Under the pieces are notes generated by a model. It was not told the origin of the DNA. It searched no databases and worked only from the letters and a program-made list of their open reading frames with translations. Shown here one piece after another: positions 42,856 through 51,834 of a DNA stretch of 64,000 bases (position 1 is its first letter; each line of letters begins with the position of its first letter). The stretch lies in assembly GCF_900129505.1 (NCBI RefSeq), contig NZ_LT670818.1:8155001-8219000 (forward strand), read 5' to 3'. Origin of the DNA: Bradyrhizobium erythrophlei. Its GTDB lineage: Bacteria; Pseudomonadota; Alphaproteobacteria; Rhizobiales; Xanthobacteraceae. The position numbers and the translations under genes were made by a program.

Positions 42856-44817
42856 CTACCCCTTCGCAAACACCACCACTCCGTTCGCCGGAATCACGAT
42901 GGCCGCCGACGCGGCAAATCCGTGCATTCCCCTGCCCTCCGCAACGACGCCACCGCCATTGCCGGCGACGATCGGATTCACAAAATGGTCGTAGGCGTCG
43001 CTGTTGAAGCGCTCCTGCCAGAGGCCTTGTGACGGAAAGCCGATTTCGTAAGCGTACCACGTCGTCTCCGCGAAGGAGGCGACCACGATGATGTCGTCGC
43101 CGCTTCCCTCGCGCCAGCGGTGATAGGCGATCACGCGGTCGTGGTCGGAGCAATGGAAGGCGCGGACCTTGTCGCCGCGCAGCGCCGGCAGTGCGCGGCG
43201 CAGGTGGATGAGGTCTGTTGTGAATCGCAGATGATCCTGCATGGTGGAATCGGGATCGTCGAGGCCGCTCCAGGACAAAAGGTTCGGCCCATTCGGCAGC
43301 ACGTCCCAGGGTTTTTCCTCCAAGAATTCCTGGCCCATGAAAATCTGGGGGATGCCGGGCGCGGTCAGCAGGATCGCATTCGCGACGCGGCTGCGGCTGC
43401 GTGCGTACCAGGATCGGTGATTGGAGCCGTCGGCGAGCGCAGGCAGCCGCGGATCGCGGCCGGCGAGCACGAGGTCATGGTTCTCGACGCAGGTCACCGC
43501 GCGCCAGCCGTGGTCGAAACCGGGCGGGTAAAGTGCGGCCGCGATCGCCGACATCGAAATGCCGGCATTCGCTCCCCCTGACGCCGCACCGACCGCGCCG
43601 CGCAGCGCGCCGCGAAGACCATCGTGCTGCACCACGTCGAAGCCCATGCCGCCGGATGCCGCTGCTGCCACGACCGGCGCGGCCGAGGCCGGAATGTCGG
43701 CAAAACGGCCGGGCCAGAATTCCGCGTTCTGCAGGATGCCGTTGCGCAAGGCCCGCAGGTTCGAGGTCAGCGCGCGGCAGAATTCCCAGCCGCTGCCCTG
43801 GCCGGTCGAGATCAGCGTCGAGATCTCGTCATAGCGGAAACCGTCGGCGTGAAACTCCCCGACATAATAGCGCGCATTGTCGATGAGGAAATTTGCCACG
43901 TCCTGGTTCCACAGCGCGAACGCGAGGCCGCCGGTGCCGCGGTCCTGGTCGGTGAAATAGAGGCTGTCGTTGTTGTTGCCGCGGTTGATGCGGCGGTCGA
44001 TATAGTACAGGCAATTGTCGTCCAGCTTGCCGTCGACCGAGAATCCGCCAGCGTGGTTGTAGACCACGTCGAACGTCACGGCGATGCCGTGGATATGGCA
44101 GAGGTCGACCAGCGCCTTGAGCTGTCCCGGTCCGGACTGGATGTCCGCAAGCGCAAGACCGGGCTTTTGCTTCGTTGCATAGAGCGCGTTGAGTTTGGTC
44201 AGATACGCCGGCAGGTCCGAAACCGCGATATAGGGAAAGTCCGGCGAGAACAGGTCGGCGCCGCCATAGCCCATGTTCGGATTGCACTCCTGCTCGTCAA
44301 TCGGCAGCGGCTGCAGCACATTGACGCCGAGACCGGCGAGATAGGGAATCTTCAAGGCGACGTCGAGGAAAGTCGAGCAGACGTTCGCCGTGGAAATCGC
44401 AAAGGTCCCGACATGGAGCTGGTAGACGACCATGTCGGAGAAATCCGGCGTCACGAAATCGCGGTCATGCCAGGGAAATCCATCGGCCGGGCGCACGATG
44501 CCAAAGCAATTCGGAAAGTTTGGCGGATCGAGTTCACGGGCACGCGGGTCGCGCTTGTAGCCCGAGGAGCCCTTGCCCTCGACCCAGAACCGATAGCGGT
44601 CGCCGTCGCGCGCGCCGTCCTGGAATCCCGTCCAATAGCCGCGCGCATCCTTCTGCAACAGACGGTCATCGCTGAGCGCTTCAAAGGCCTGTCCGCCAAA
44701 GATGCCGTGCAGATAGACAGCGTCGGCTTCCGGCGCCCACAGCCGGAAGCTGGCGCCGCCGGCGCCCAGCGTCGCCCCGGCCGGCGTCTGCGCGGAAATG
44801 TTGGCTTGCGAAAGCAC
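42856..44817 (-). CDS. GH13 alpha-glucan enzyme, 1,4-alpha-glucan branching enzyme-like
   Basis: 653 residues. An N-terminal CBM48 domain (GASFRLWAPEADAVYLHGIF) is followed by the GH13 barrel. Region I is DVVYNH (250-255); the nucleophile is Asp330 in DGFRYD, the acid Glu367 in NAEFW and the third acid Asp448 in CVENHD. A C-terminal beta domain ends VVFAKG. The layout matches glycogen branching and trehalohydrolase-like enzymes; exact action is undecided. It is convergent with the Fic gene (35 bases apart) and no glg neighbours are present. Confidence 0.85.
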   Translation of the reverse strand: MLSQANISAQTPAGATLGAGGASFRLWAPEADAVYLHGIFGGQAFEALSDDRLLQKDARGYWTGFQDGARDGDRYRFWVEGKGSSGYKRDPRARELDPPNFPNCFGIVRPADGFPWHDRDFVTPDFSDMVVYQLHVGTFAISTANVCSTFLDVALKIPYLAGLGVNVLQPLPIDEQECNPNMGYGGADLFSPDFPYIAVSDLPAYLTKLNALYATKQKPGLALADIQSGPGQLKALVDLCHIHGIAVTFDVVYNHAGGFSVDGKLDDNCLYYIDRRINRGNNNDSLYFTDQDRGTGGLAFALWNQDVANFLIDNARYYVGEFHADGFRYDEISTLISTGQGSGWEFCRALTSNLRALRNGILQNAEFWPGRFADIPASAAPVVAAAASGGMGFDVVQHDGLRGALRGAVGAASGGANAGISMSAIAAALYPPGFDHGWRAVTCVENHDLVLAGRDPRLPALADGSNHRSWYARSRSRVANAILLTAPGIPQIFMGQEFLEEKPWDVLPNGPNLLSWSGLDDPDSTMQDHLRFTTDLIHLRRALPALRGDKVRAFHCSDHDRVIAYHRWREGSGDDIIVVASFAETTWYAYEIGFPSQGLWQERFNSDAYDHFVNPIVAGNGGGVVAEGRGMHGFAASAAIVIPANGVVVFAKG

Positions 44818-44978
44818 GGCCTGCTCGAGTCACAAAAGTGTCATCACATCGTAAGGCTTTTCAGCGTCGCACAAGTGCGGGCTGCCGGCCAGCGCGACCT
44901 TGCTTTCGCCGGCGCCTGACATCAAAATTTCACTTTCGCCGGGTGGACCGCACGAGCACGCAAATCAGAGATCAAGCC

Positions 44979-45839
44979 ATGGCCGCGCTGGAAAAAATCA
45001 CCGTCGCTCCCGCCCTCACCTTCGACGCCCTCGTCGCGGGTGAGCCCGGCGCGCCACTGGCGCTGCTGCTGCACGGCTTCGCGGAATCCATGCATTGCTG
45101 GCGTGCGCAGGTCGAAGCCCTTTCGGCCGCGGGCTATCGCGTGGTCGCACCGAGCCAGCGCGGCTATTCGCCGGGCGCGCGGCCGGATCCGAACGATGCC
45201 GCCAGCTATCGCATCGAGCGGCTGATGGACGACGCGATGGCGATCGTCGACGCCGCCGGCTATGGCGGGCAGCGCTTCCATCTCGCCGGCCATGACTGGG
45301 GCGGCAGCATCAGCTGGGCGCTGGCGGATCGATTCCCCGACCGGCTCGCCTCGCTCACGGTGCTGTCGCGGCCGCATCCCAACGCCTTCAACCGCGCGCT
45401 GCTCGCAACCGATGTCGATCAGGCTCAGCGCTCGCGGCATCACACGGCGTTCCTCGAGCCCGACGCCGCCGATGTCGTGCTGGCCGACGATGCGCGATGG
45501 CTGCGCGAGCGCCTCGCGGCCAATGGCGTTCCGGCGGCCGCGATCGCGCAACACATCGACGTGCTCGGCAACAAGGCGGCGATGGAAGCAGCCCTCGCCT
45601 GGTATCGCGCGCGCGGCGCGATCCGTTCGCCGCTGGGACCAATCCGCGTGCCGACGCTCTATATCTGGGGCGACGCCGACGACACCGTCGGCCGCATCGC
45701 CGCCGAAGGCACGGTCGATTTCGTCGCCGCGCCCTATTCCTTCGAGGTGCTGCCCGGCGTCGGCCATTTCGCCGCGGACCAGGCGCCGGACCGCGTCAAC
45801 CAATTGTTACTGCAGCATCTCGCGGCTTATCCGGTCTGA
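44979..45839 (+). CDS. Alpha/beta hydrolase (epoxide hydrolase/dehalogenase-like)
   Basis: 286 residues. Oxyanion region LLLHGFAESMHCW (30-41); nucleophile Asp106 in AGHDWGG, the epoxide hydrolase/dehalogenase type rather than Ser; acid region YIWGDADDTV; His in PGVGHFAADQ. Cytoplasmic. The start at 44979 was chosen because the domain begins there and upstream sequence is Arg-rich. It could hydrolyse epoxides or haloalkanes; lacking cap-domain tyrosines that I can place with certainty, the substrate is open. Confidence 0.85.
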   Translation: MAALEKITVAPALTFDALVAGEPGAPLALLLHGFAESMHCWRAQVEALSAAGYRVVAPSQRGYSPGARPDPNDAASYRIERLMDDAMAIVDAAGYGGQRFHLAGHDWGGSISWALADRFPDRLASLTVLSRPHPNAFNRALLATDVDQAQRSRHHTAFLEPDAADVVLADDARWLRERLAANGVPAAAIAQHIDVLGNKAAMEAALAWYRARGAIRSPLGPIRVPTLYIWGDADDTVGRIAAEGTVDFVAAPYSFEVLPGVGHFAADQAPDRVNQLLLQHLAAYPV

Positions 45840-45904
45840 CGGTTCGGCGCGCGGAACCTGGCCGTCGCCAAAATGTTGTCCCGCAGCAAACGGAGCAACA
45901 CGAC

Positions 45905-46045
45905 ATGGCCAGCGACACCAGTCCCGAGCGCGCGGCGCCGGCGCGCGAACCGCGCAAGGGTATCCATTCCATCCCGGCGTCGCCGCAAGGCGGCCCGCCG
46001 AATTTCAGCGACGGGCCGGAATCGCCGCGCAGCAGCCACTGCTGA
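45905..46045 (+). CDS. Small hypothetical protein, 46 residues
   Basis: ATG at 45905 follows ACGGAGCAACACGAC, a usable ribosome site, and the frame reads MASDTSPERAAPAREPRKGI, then HSIPASPQGGPPNFSDGPES. It is rich in Pro, Ser and Ala and probably disordered. It lies 65 bases after the hydrolase and could share its message. No family recognised. Confidence 0.45.
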   Translation: MASDTSPERAAPAREPRKGIHSIPASPQGGPPNFSDGPESPRSSHC

Positions 46046-46075
46046 GCGGGCTCCCTCGCATCATCGTCGAAACGC

Positions 46076-46735
46076 TCACGCCGCTTTCGCCATCTCCGAG
46101 ACGCGCTCCCACGTGGTCGCCTGCATGCTCGGCCGCGCTTCCATCCGCGCCAGCCACGCCGCGAGGTTGGCGTGCGGTGCGCCGAGTTCGGCCCATTCCG
46201 GCGTCAGGGTGAAGAAGGCAACAGCCGGTGCGACCAGCAGGTCCGCGAGCGAAATGCCCTCGCCTGTAAAGAAACTTTGGTCGCCCAGCAGCCGCGCCAA
46301 TACCGCGAACACCGTACGTGCCTTCGGCATCGCGGCTTCGATGGCCGGCTCGTCGGGTTTGAGTCCCATCAGCTGCGGACCGATCACGCGGTGAAAGATG
46401 ATGACGTTGCCGACGCCTTGAAAGAGATACCAGTCGTTGATATTCATCGCCTGGTCCATCCGCGCGGAGGCTTTCGGATCGGCCGGCGTCAGCGACGGCT
46501 CGGGCAGCACGCGATCGAGATAGCGCAGGATCGCCTGGGTCTCGTAGATCACAAAACCGTTGTGTTCGAACACCGGCACCCGGCCGAAGGGATGGCGAGC
46601 GAGATGCTCGGGCGAGCGCATGGTGCCCAGTGCGACCGGCGCGAGCCGATAGCGCGCGCCCTTCTCTTCCAGTGCGGCCAGCACGGCACGCGCAAACGGG
46701 CTTCCGGGAATGGTGTGGACCGTAAATTCCGACAT
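46076..46735 (-). CDS. Glutathione S-transferase
   Basis: 219 residues. The N-terminal thioredoxin-like domain begins FTVHTIPGSPFARAVLAALE and has the cis-Pro FGRVPVFEHNGFVIYETQAI, where ETQAI is the glutathione-binding turn. The helical C-domain contains GEGISLADLLVAPAVAFFTL. The active residue is probably Ser12 or nearby (GSPFA), as in beta/phi classes. It lies 29 bases downstream of an SRPBCC gene and shares orientation with the ArsR module, suggesting co-regulation. Confidence 0.88.
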   Translation of the reverse strand: MSEFTVHTIPGSPFARAVLAALEEKGARYRLAPVALGTMRSPEHLARHPFGRVPVFEHNGFVIYETQAILRYLDRVLPEPSLTPADPKASARMDQAMNINDWYLFQGVGNVIIFHRVIGPQLMGLKPDEPAIEAAMPKARTVFAVLARLLGDQSFFTGEGISLADLLVAPAVAFFTLTPEWAELGAPHANLAAWLARMEARPSMQATTWERVSEMAKAA

Positions 46736-46764
46736 GACAATCTCCTCTCCACGCTTGATTGCTG

Positions 46765-47250
46765 TTATTCGGCCTGGTTGCCGCGCTCGGCTTCCCGGGC
46801 AAAGCGCTCGATCAGGCCCGGCCAGCCGCGATCGACATCGTTGCGCAAGGAGGCGCCCGCCTCCGCGCCCATGGTCTCGAATTTGTGGTGCACGAGTTCG
46901 ACCTCGGTCGCATCAGGCCCGTCGGCGGTGAAGCGCACGTCGACTTCCGATTTCATCGCGATGTCGGGCTTCCACTGCGCGTTGATCTGCCAAACCATCA
47001 CCAGGCGATGCGGCGGCTCCCACAGCGTGATGGTGGCGACGCTCGTCTGCGTGCCGTCTTCCGAAATCTCCAGCCAGCGGCCCCCGAGCCGCGGTTCCAT
47101 CAGCACCTTCTCGATCGGTCTCTTGCCGACGCCGAAATCGTGCGGCCACCAGCGCGTCAGACCGCTGGTGAAGACCTCGAAGGCGTGGGCGACCGGCGCC
47201 TTGACACGGACGGTTTTGCGCACGGGCGCGATGGCGGACATTTCATTCAT
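46765..47250 (-). CDS. SRPBCC domain protein (AHSA1 type)
   Basis: 161 residues. START-like motifs: VRKTVRVKAPVAHAFEVFTS, GLTRWWPHDFGVGKRPIEKV, EPRLGGRWLEISEDG and ELVHHKFETMGAEAG. The second SRPBCC gene in the window, again directly after an ArsR gene (13 bases) and followed by a GST. GAGGGA precedes the ATG at 47250; an in-frame ATG three codons later is an alternative. Confidence 0.88.
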   Translation of the reverse strand: MNEMSAIAPVRKTVRVKAPVAHAFEVFTSGLTRWWPHDFGVGKRPIEKVLMEPRLGGRWLEISEDGTQTSVATITLWEPPHRLVMVWQINAQWKPDIAMKSEVDVRFTADGPDATEVELVHHKFETMGAEAGASLRNDVDRGWPGLIERFAREAERGNQAE

Positions 47251-47263
47251 TCCCTCAGCTCCT

Positions 47264-47584
47264 TCACTTGCTCTTTTTGGCCCTGTGGGATCGTTCAGCC
47301 TCCAGCCTGAAAGCCTCCAGCGCATCGCCCCAGAAACTGTCCAGCCATTCGCGCAATTCCATCAGACCCTCGCGCCTGAGCGAGTAGATCCGGCGCACGC
47401 CCTCGCTGCGCTCCTCGACTAATCCAGCGTCCTTCAATGCTTTCAGATGCTGCGACACCGCCGGCCGCGACACCGGCAATCCCGCGGCGAGCAGGTTCAC
47501 CGGCCGGGGCCCGGCGCGCAGGCGCTCGAACACTTTTCGCCGGGTCGGATCGGCCAGCACCGCCAACGCATTTCCGTAAGCCAT
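47264..47584 (-). CDS. ArsR family transcriptional regulator (SRPBCC-linked)
   Basis: 106 residues. Winged helix: MAYGNALAVLADPTRRKVFE, GLPVSRPAVSQHLKALKDAG and LVEERSEGVRRIYSLRREGL. Metal-binding Cys are absent. The C-terminal ELREWLDSFWGDALEAF is usual for the SRPBCC-linked branch. The start at 47584 is the first residue of the domain. A 16-base palindrome 9 bases upstream likely binds it. It heads an ArsR-SRPBCC-GST operon. Confidence 0.9.
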   Translation of the reverse strand: MAYGNALAVLADPTRRKVFERLRAGPRPVNLLAAGLPVSRPAVSQHLKALKDAGLVEERSEGVRRIYSLRREGLMELREWLDSFWGDALEAFRLEAERSHRAKKSK

Positions 47585-47592
47585 AGCTAACG

Positions 47593-47608
47593 GTAAGCTA
47601 CAGCTTAC
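47593..47608. promoter_or_regulatory. Near-perfect 16-bp palindrome, probable ArsR operator
   Basis: GTAAGCT-AC-AGCTTAC: 7-bp arms are exact. It overlaps the region just upstream of the ArsR start, where the promoter -10 would be, so binding would repress the operon. Its arm differs from the other ArsR operator at 41571, so the two regulators should not cross-talk. Confidence 0.65.
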
Positions 47609-47720
47609 ACATATGTCAAGCCGGCTTTTCATCCGCCCGAACGCAAACGGCGCCGCCAAGGGAGCGACGCCGTCGGGCCGATAATCAATCAGGTGTCGGC
47701 GGCGAGCCGTGCCGCCGCCC

Positions 47721-49331
47721 TCACTCCGACTTGTCGATATTCCAGAAGATCGGCGTCGCCGGGCCGTCGAGCACGCCGGAAAGCGATTTCCGCCAGGCGC
47801 TCGGCGCGAGATATTGCCCGAGCGGGACATAGATCACCTGGTCGTAGGCCTCCTTCTGGATCTCGGCGGCGATCTTCTTCTGCTCGTCCGGCGAGCCCGA
47901 GCGCGCGAAGGTATCCTTCAGCTGCTCGATCTTGGGGTCTTCCGCCCAGCCGAACCAGCCGCCGTTCTTGCCGCGGCCGCCGATCGAGAAGTTAACGATC
48001 GGGTTGACCACGTCGGCGCCGACCCAGTTGGTGAAGAACATGTTCCAGCCGCCCTCCTTCGGCGGCTTCTGGCTGGTGCGGCGGGTGACCACGGTCTGCC
48101 AGTCGGTGGCCTGCACGTCGACCTTGAAGCCCGCCTCGCGCAACTGCTGCGCGACGACGATCGGCTGCGCTTTCAAGGTGACGACGTCGCCGGGCGCCAT
48201 GATCACCACGGGCGTGCCGTCATAGCCGGATTCGGCGAGCAGCTTCTTGGCCTCCGCCAAGCCGTTGCCCTTCACCAGCGACTCCGAGCCTTCCTCGGTG
48301 GCAAGCGGTGTGCCGCAGACGAAGAACGCGCCGCAGAGCCGGTAATATTCGGGATTGCCGACCAGCGCGTCCAGCACCTCCTTCTGGTTGATGGCCTTCA
48401 GCGCGGCGCGGCGAACCTTTACATTATCGAAGGGCGGAAACAGGAAGTTCATGCGCCCCAGCGTCTGGAAGCCGAGCTTGTTCAGCGTCTCGACGTTGAT
48501 GTCCGGGTTGGCGGCCAGCACCGGCAGAATATCGAACGACGGATTTTCCATGAAATCGATATCGCCGGACTGCAGCGCGTTCACTGCCGTCTGCGCGTCC
48601 GCCATGGTGATCCATTCGACACGGTCGACCTTCACCACCTTGCCGCCCGCGGTCCAGCTCGCCGGCTCCTTGCGCGGCACATAGTCGGTGTTCTTCACAT
48701 AGACCGACTTCACGCCGGGCTGGAATTCCGACTGCACGAACTTGAAGGGACCAGAGCCGATCTGCTCCTTGATCTGCTGGCCGGGCGGGGTTTCGGCAAG
48801 GCGCTTCGGCATCATGAAGGGAACATAGGACGACGGCTTGCCGATCGATTCCAGCACCAGGCCGTAGGGCTCCTTCAGTTTCAGCGCGAAGCTTTTCTCG
48901 TCGATTGGTTCGATGCTGGCGGTAAAATCCATCAGCTTCTGGCCCATGCTGTCGTTGCGGCCCCAACGCTTTAGCGAGGCCACGCAGTCCTCCGCCGTCA
49001 CCGGCGCGCCGTCATGCCATTTCAGGCCGTCGCGCAAAGTGAAGGTGTAGGTCAGCTTGTCGTCGGAGACTTTCCAGTCCGCCATCTGCGGCTGGATCTT
49101 GAAATTGGCATCGGTCGCCAGCAGCGTGTCATACACCATGTAGCCGTGATCGCGGGTGATATAGGCGGTGGTGAACCCGGGATCGATGACGCGCAGATCG
49201 GAATGCATCACCGCGGTGATGGTCTTGGCCTCCACCGGGGCCGACAGCGCCAGCGCCGCCGACAGCGCCAGCGCGGACAGGGTGGCGTTCGACGCGGCAG
49301 CGGAACGCTTCCAGCGCGAGAAGTGAAACAT
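47721..49331 (-). CDS. Peptide/opine ABC transporter substrate-binding protein (DppA/OppA type, SBP_bac_5)
   Basis: 536 residues with a signal peptide (NATLSALALSAALALSAPVE, cleavage near VEA-KT). Family-5 motifs: KTITAVMHSDLRVIDPGFTT, LTYTFTLRDGLKWHDGAPVT, GPFKFVQSEFQPGVKSVYVK and the C-terminal VIYVPLGQYLAPSAWRKSLS. It captures short peptides or amide-linked ligands in the periplasm. It is divergent from the rest of the transporter; their shared 272-base spacer should hold both promoters. ATG 49331 follows GGAGAGTCAG. Confidence 0.92.
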   Translation of the reverse strand: MFHFSRWKRSAAASNATLSALALSAALALSAPVEAKTITAVMHSDLRVIDPGFTTAYITRDHGYMVYDTLLATDANFKIQPQMADWKVSDDKLTYTFTLRDGLKWHDGAPVTAEDCVASLKRWGRNDSMGQKLMDFTASIEPIDEKSFALKLKEPYGLVLESIGKPSSYVPFMMPKRLAETPPGQQIKEQIGSGPFKFVQSEFQPGVKSVYVKNTDYVPRKEPASWTAGGKVVKVDRVEWITMADAQTAVNALQSGDIDFMENPSFDILPVLAANPDINVETLNKLGFQTLGRMNFLFPPFDNVKVRRAALKAINQKEVLDALVGNPEYYRLCGAFFVCGTPLATEEGSESLVKGNGLAEAKKLLAESGYDGTPVVIMAPGDVVTLKAQPIVVAQQLREAGFKVDVQATDWQTVVTRRTSQKPPKEGGWNMFFTNWVGADVVNPIVNFSIGGRGKNGGWFGWAEDPKIEQLKDTFARSGSPDEQKKIAAEIQKEAYDQVIYVPLGQYLAPSAWRKSLSGVLDGPATPIFWNIDKSE

Positions 49332-49603
49332 TCTGACTCTCCTGACGTGAAACTGGTCAAAGACCGATGATTTGTTATGCAAGCGGTGCGTTATTTAGGC
49401 GCATTAACATGCTGCAAATCCAAGGCTTTTGAGACTTGCACCAAGCATGCGGCGCGTCAATCGTGTTTTGACGCATAACGCGTGCGACCGGAAAGGACTA
49501 AACCTCCGCTGATGTTTCACTTTACAAATTCGCCGCCGATCATTCTCGTCAGCATGGCGCGATGCCAATCCTTAATATCCGTTCACAACTCGAGAGAAGT
49601 TAC

Positions 49604-50734
49604 ATGAACCCCGCCAACCTTCCCTTTGATTCCGAAGCCATGCTGCAGGGACTGCGCGCGTGGGTGGAGTGCGAAAGCCCCACCTGGGACGCGAATGCCG
49701 TGAACCGCATGCTCGACCTCGCCGCGCGCGACATGGCGATCATGGGCGCATCCATCGAGCGCATCGCCGGCAGGCAGGGCTTTGGCGGTTGCGTGCGGGC
49801 GCGGTTTCCGCATCCCAGACTGGGCGAGCCCGGCATCCTGATCGCGGGGCACCTCGACACCGTTCACCCCGTGGGCACGCTGGAGAAATTGCCATGGCGG
49901 CGCGAGGGCAACAAATGTTATGGCCCCGGCATCTTCGACATGAAGGGCGGCAATTACCTGACGCTGGAAGCGATCCGGCAATTGGCGGGCGCTTCCTTCA
50001 AGACGCCGCTGCCGATCACGATCCTGTTCACGCCCGACGAAGAAGTCGGCACGCCGTCGGTGCGCGACCTGATCGAGGCGGAAGCCGCGCGCAACAAATA
50101 TGTGCTGGTGCCGGAACCCGGCCGGCCCAATAACGGCGTCGTCACCGGGCGTTATGCGATCGCCCGCTTCAATCTGGAAGCAATCGGCAAGCCGAGCCAT
50201 GCCGGCGCCACGCTGTCCTCGGGCCGCTCCGCGATCCGCGAAATGGCGCGGCAGATCATCGCCATCGACGGCATGACGGGCGAGGACTGCACCTTCTCGG
50301 TCGGCATCGTGCATGGCGGCCAGTGGGTCAATTGCGTCGCCACCACCGCAACGGGCGAGACACTGAGCATGGCGAAACGCCAGGCCGACCTCGATCGCGG
50401 CGTTGAACGCATGCTGGCGCTGAACGGCACGGCGAACGATGTCACTTTCAAGGTGACGCGCGGCGTGACGCGGCCGGTGTGGGAACCCGATGCCGGCACC
50501 ATGGCGCTGTACGAAAAGGCGCGCGGCGTCGCAGCTCAGATGGGCCTCGACCTGCCCCACGGCAGCGCCGGCGGCGGTTCCGACGGCAACTTTACCGGCG
50601 CGATGGGAATTCCGACGCTCGATGGGCTAGGCGTCCGGGGCGCCGACGCGCATACGCTCAACGAGCACATCGAAATCGACAGCCTCGCCGAACGCGGCTG
50701 CCTGATGGCGGGACTATTGGCGACGCTGGAGTGA
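49604..50734 (+). CDS. M20 family metallopeptidase (CPG2/glutamate carboxypeptidase-like)
   Basis: 376 residues. Di-zinc ligands and catalytic residues: His83 in IAGHLDTVHP, bridging Asp112 in GIFDMKGG, Glu146-Glu147 in PDEEVG, Glu in VPEPGRPN and the distal His in DAHTLNEH. The dimerisation insert lies between. CPG2-type enzymes cut C-terminal glutamate or other amide-linked amino acids. It is cytoplasmic, so it acts on cargo after import by the adjacent transporter. ATG 49604 starts MNPANLPFDSEAM; an earlier in-frame start at 49562 is unlikely. Confidence 0.9.
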   Translation: MNPANLPFDSEAMLQGLRAWVECESPTWDANAVNRMLDLAARDMAIMGASIERIAGRQGFGGCVRARFPHPRLGEPGILIAGHLDTVHPVGTLEKLPWRREGNKCYGPGIFDMKGGNYLTLEAIRQLAGASFKTPLPITILFTPDEEVGTPSVRDLIEAEAARNKYVLVPEPGRPNNGVVTGRYAIARFNLEAIGKPSHAGATLSSGRSAIREMARQIIAIDGMTGEDCTFSVGIVHGGQWVNCVATTATGETLSMAKRQADLDRGVERMLALNGTANDVTFKVTRGVTRPVWEPDAGTMALYEKARGVAAQMGLDLPHGSAGGGSDGNFTGAMGIPTLDGLGVRGADAHTLNEHIEIDSLAERGCLMAGLLATLE

Positions 50735-50874
50735 GAGGCGCGATATCAGTGTCCGCCCAGAATACCGCCAATGGCACAGGAATTGCTCGCTAATACCCTA
50801 CGGGCGGGAACATAATCCGCGATAACCCTGACCGATAAGATCGGCTTATGGGTTGCCGCACAAGCTTCTGATGG

Positions 50875-51822
50875 ATGACGATGCTCGGATACCTCGTTCG
50901 CCGCGTTCTCGCCGCCATTCCCGTGATGGGCGTGGTGGCGCTGTTCGTGTTTCTGCTGCTGCGGCTGACGCCGGGCGATCCCGCCGCGATCCTCGCCGGC
51001 GACAATGCGACGCCGGAGCGCCTCGAGCGCATCCGCACCTCGCTCGGCCTCAACGAACCGCTCTACATCCAGTTCTTTACCTGGATAGGAAAGCTGCTGC
51101 ATGGCGATCTCGGCGTGTCGCTGATCTCCAACGTCCCGGTGCTGAAGATGATCGGCCAGCGCGTCGAGCCGTCGATCTCGATCGCGCTGTCGACCATCAT
51201 CCTCTCCATTGCGATTGCGGTGCCGCTCGGCGTGATCGCGGCGTGGAAACAGGGCACCTGGATCGACCGTTTTGTCATGGGCCTCAGCGTGGTCGGCTTC
51301 TCGGTGCCGGTGTTCGTGATCGGCTATGTCCTGATCCAGTTCTTCGCCATCGACCTGCGCTGGCTGCCGGTGCAGGGTTTTAAGAGCATCAGCGCGGGCT
51401 TTTGGCCGTTCCTCGAGCGCATCATCCTGCCGACCGTCACGCTGTCCTTCATCTACGTCGCCCTGATCGCGCGCATGACGCGGGCGGCGATGCTGGACGT
51501 GCTGGGCGAGGATTACGTGCGCACCGCGCGCGCCAAGGGTATCGGCGAGACCGCCGTGCTGCTGCGCCACGCGCTGCGCAACGCCGCCGTGCCCGTCATC
51601 ACCGTGATCGGCACCGGATTCGCGCTGCTGATCTCCGGCGTCGTCGTTACCGAGAGCGTGTTCAACCTGCCCGGCATCGGCCGCCTCACCGTCGATGCGG
51701 TGCTGGCGCGGGATTATCCGGTCATTCAGGCGATGATCCTGCTGACCTCCGGCATCTATGTCGCGGTCAATCTCCTGATCGACGTCGCCTACACCCTGCT
51801 CGATCCTAGAATTCGTTATTGA
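50875..51822 (+). CDS. Peptide ABC transporter permease (DppB type)
   Basis: 315 residues, six membrane helices. Start MTMLGYLVRRVLAAIPVMGV and the LTPGDPAAILAGDNATPERL segment are typical of DppB/OppB. The cytoplasmic loop DVLGEDYVRTARAKGIGETA is the EAA motif contacting the ATPase. ATG at 50875 or 50881; no strong ribosome site. It lies 140 bases after the M20 gene and 12 bases before DppC. Confidence 0.92.
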   Translation: MTMLGYLVRRVLAAIPVMGVVALFVFLLLRLTPGDPAAILAGDNATPERLERIRTSLGLNEPLYIQFFTWIGKLLHGDLGVSLISNVPVLKMIGQRVEPSISIALSTIILSIAIAVPLGVIAAWKQGTWIDRFVMGLSVVGFSVPVFVIGYVLIQFFAIDLRWLPVQGFKSISAGFWPFLERIILPTVTLSFIYVALIARMTRAAMLDVLGEDYVRTARAKGIGETAVLLRHALRNAAVPVITVIGTGFALLISGVVVTESVFNLPGIGRLTVDAVLARDYPVIQAMILLTSGIYVAVNLLIDVAYTLLDPRIRY

Positions 51823-51834
51823 GGTTAGGTACTG

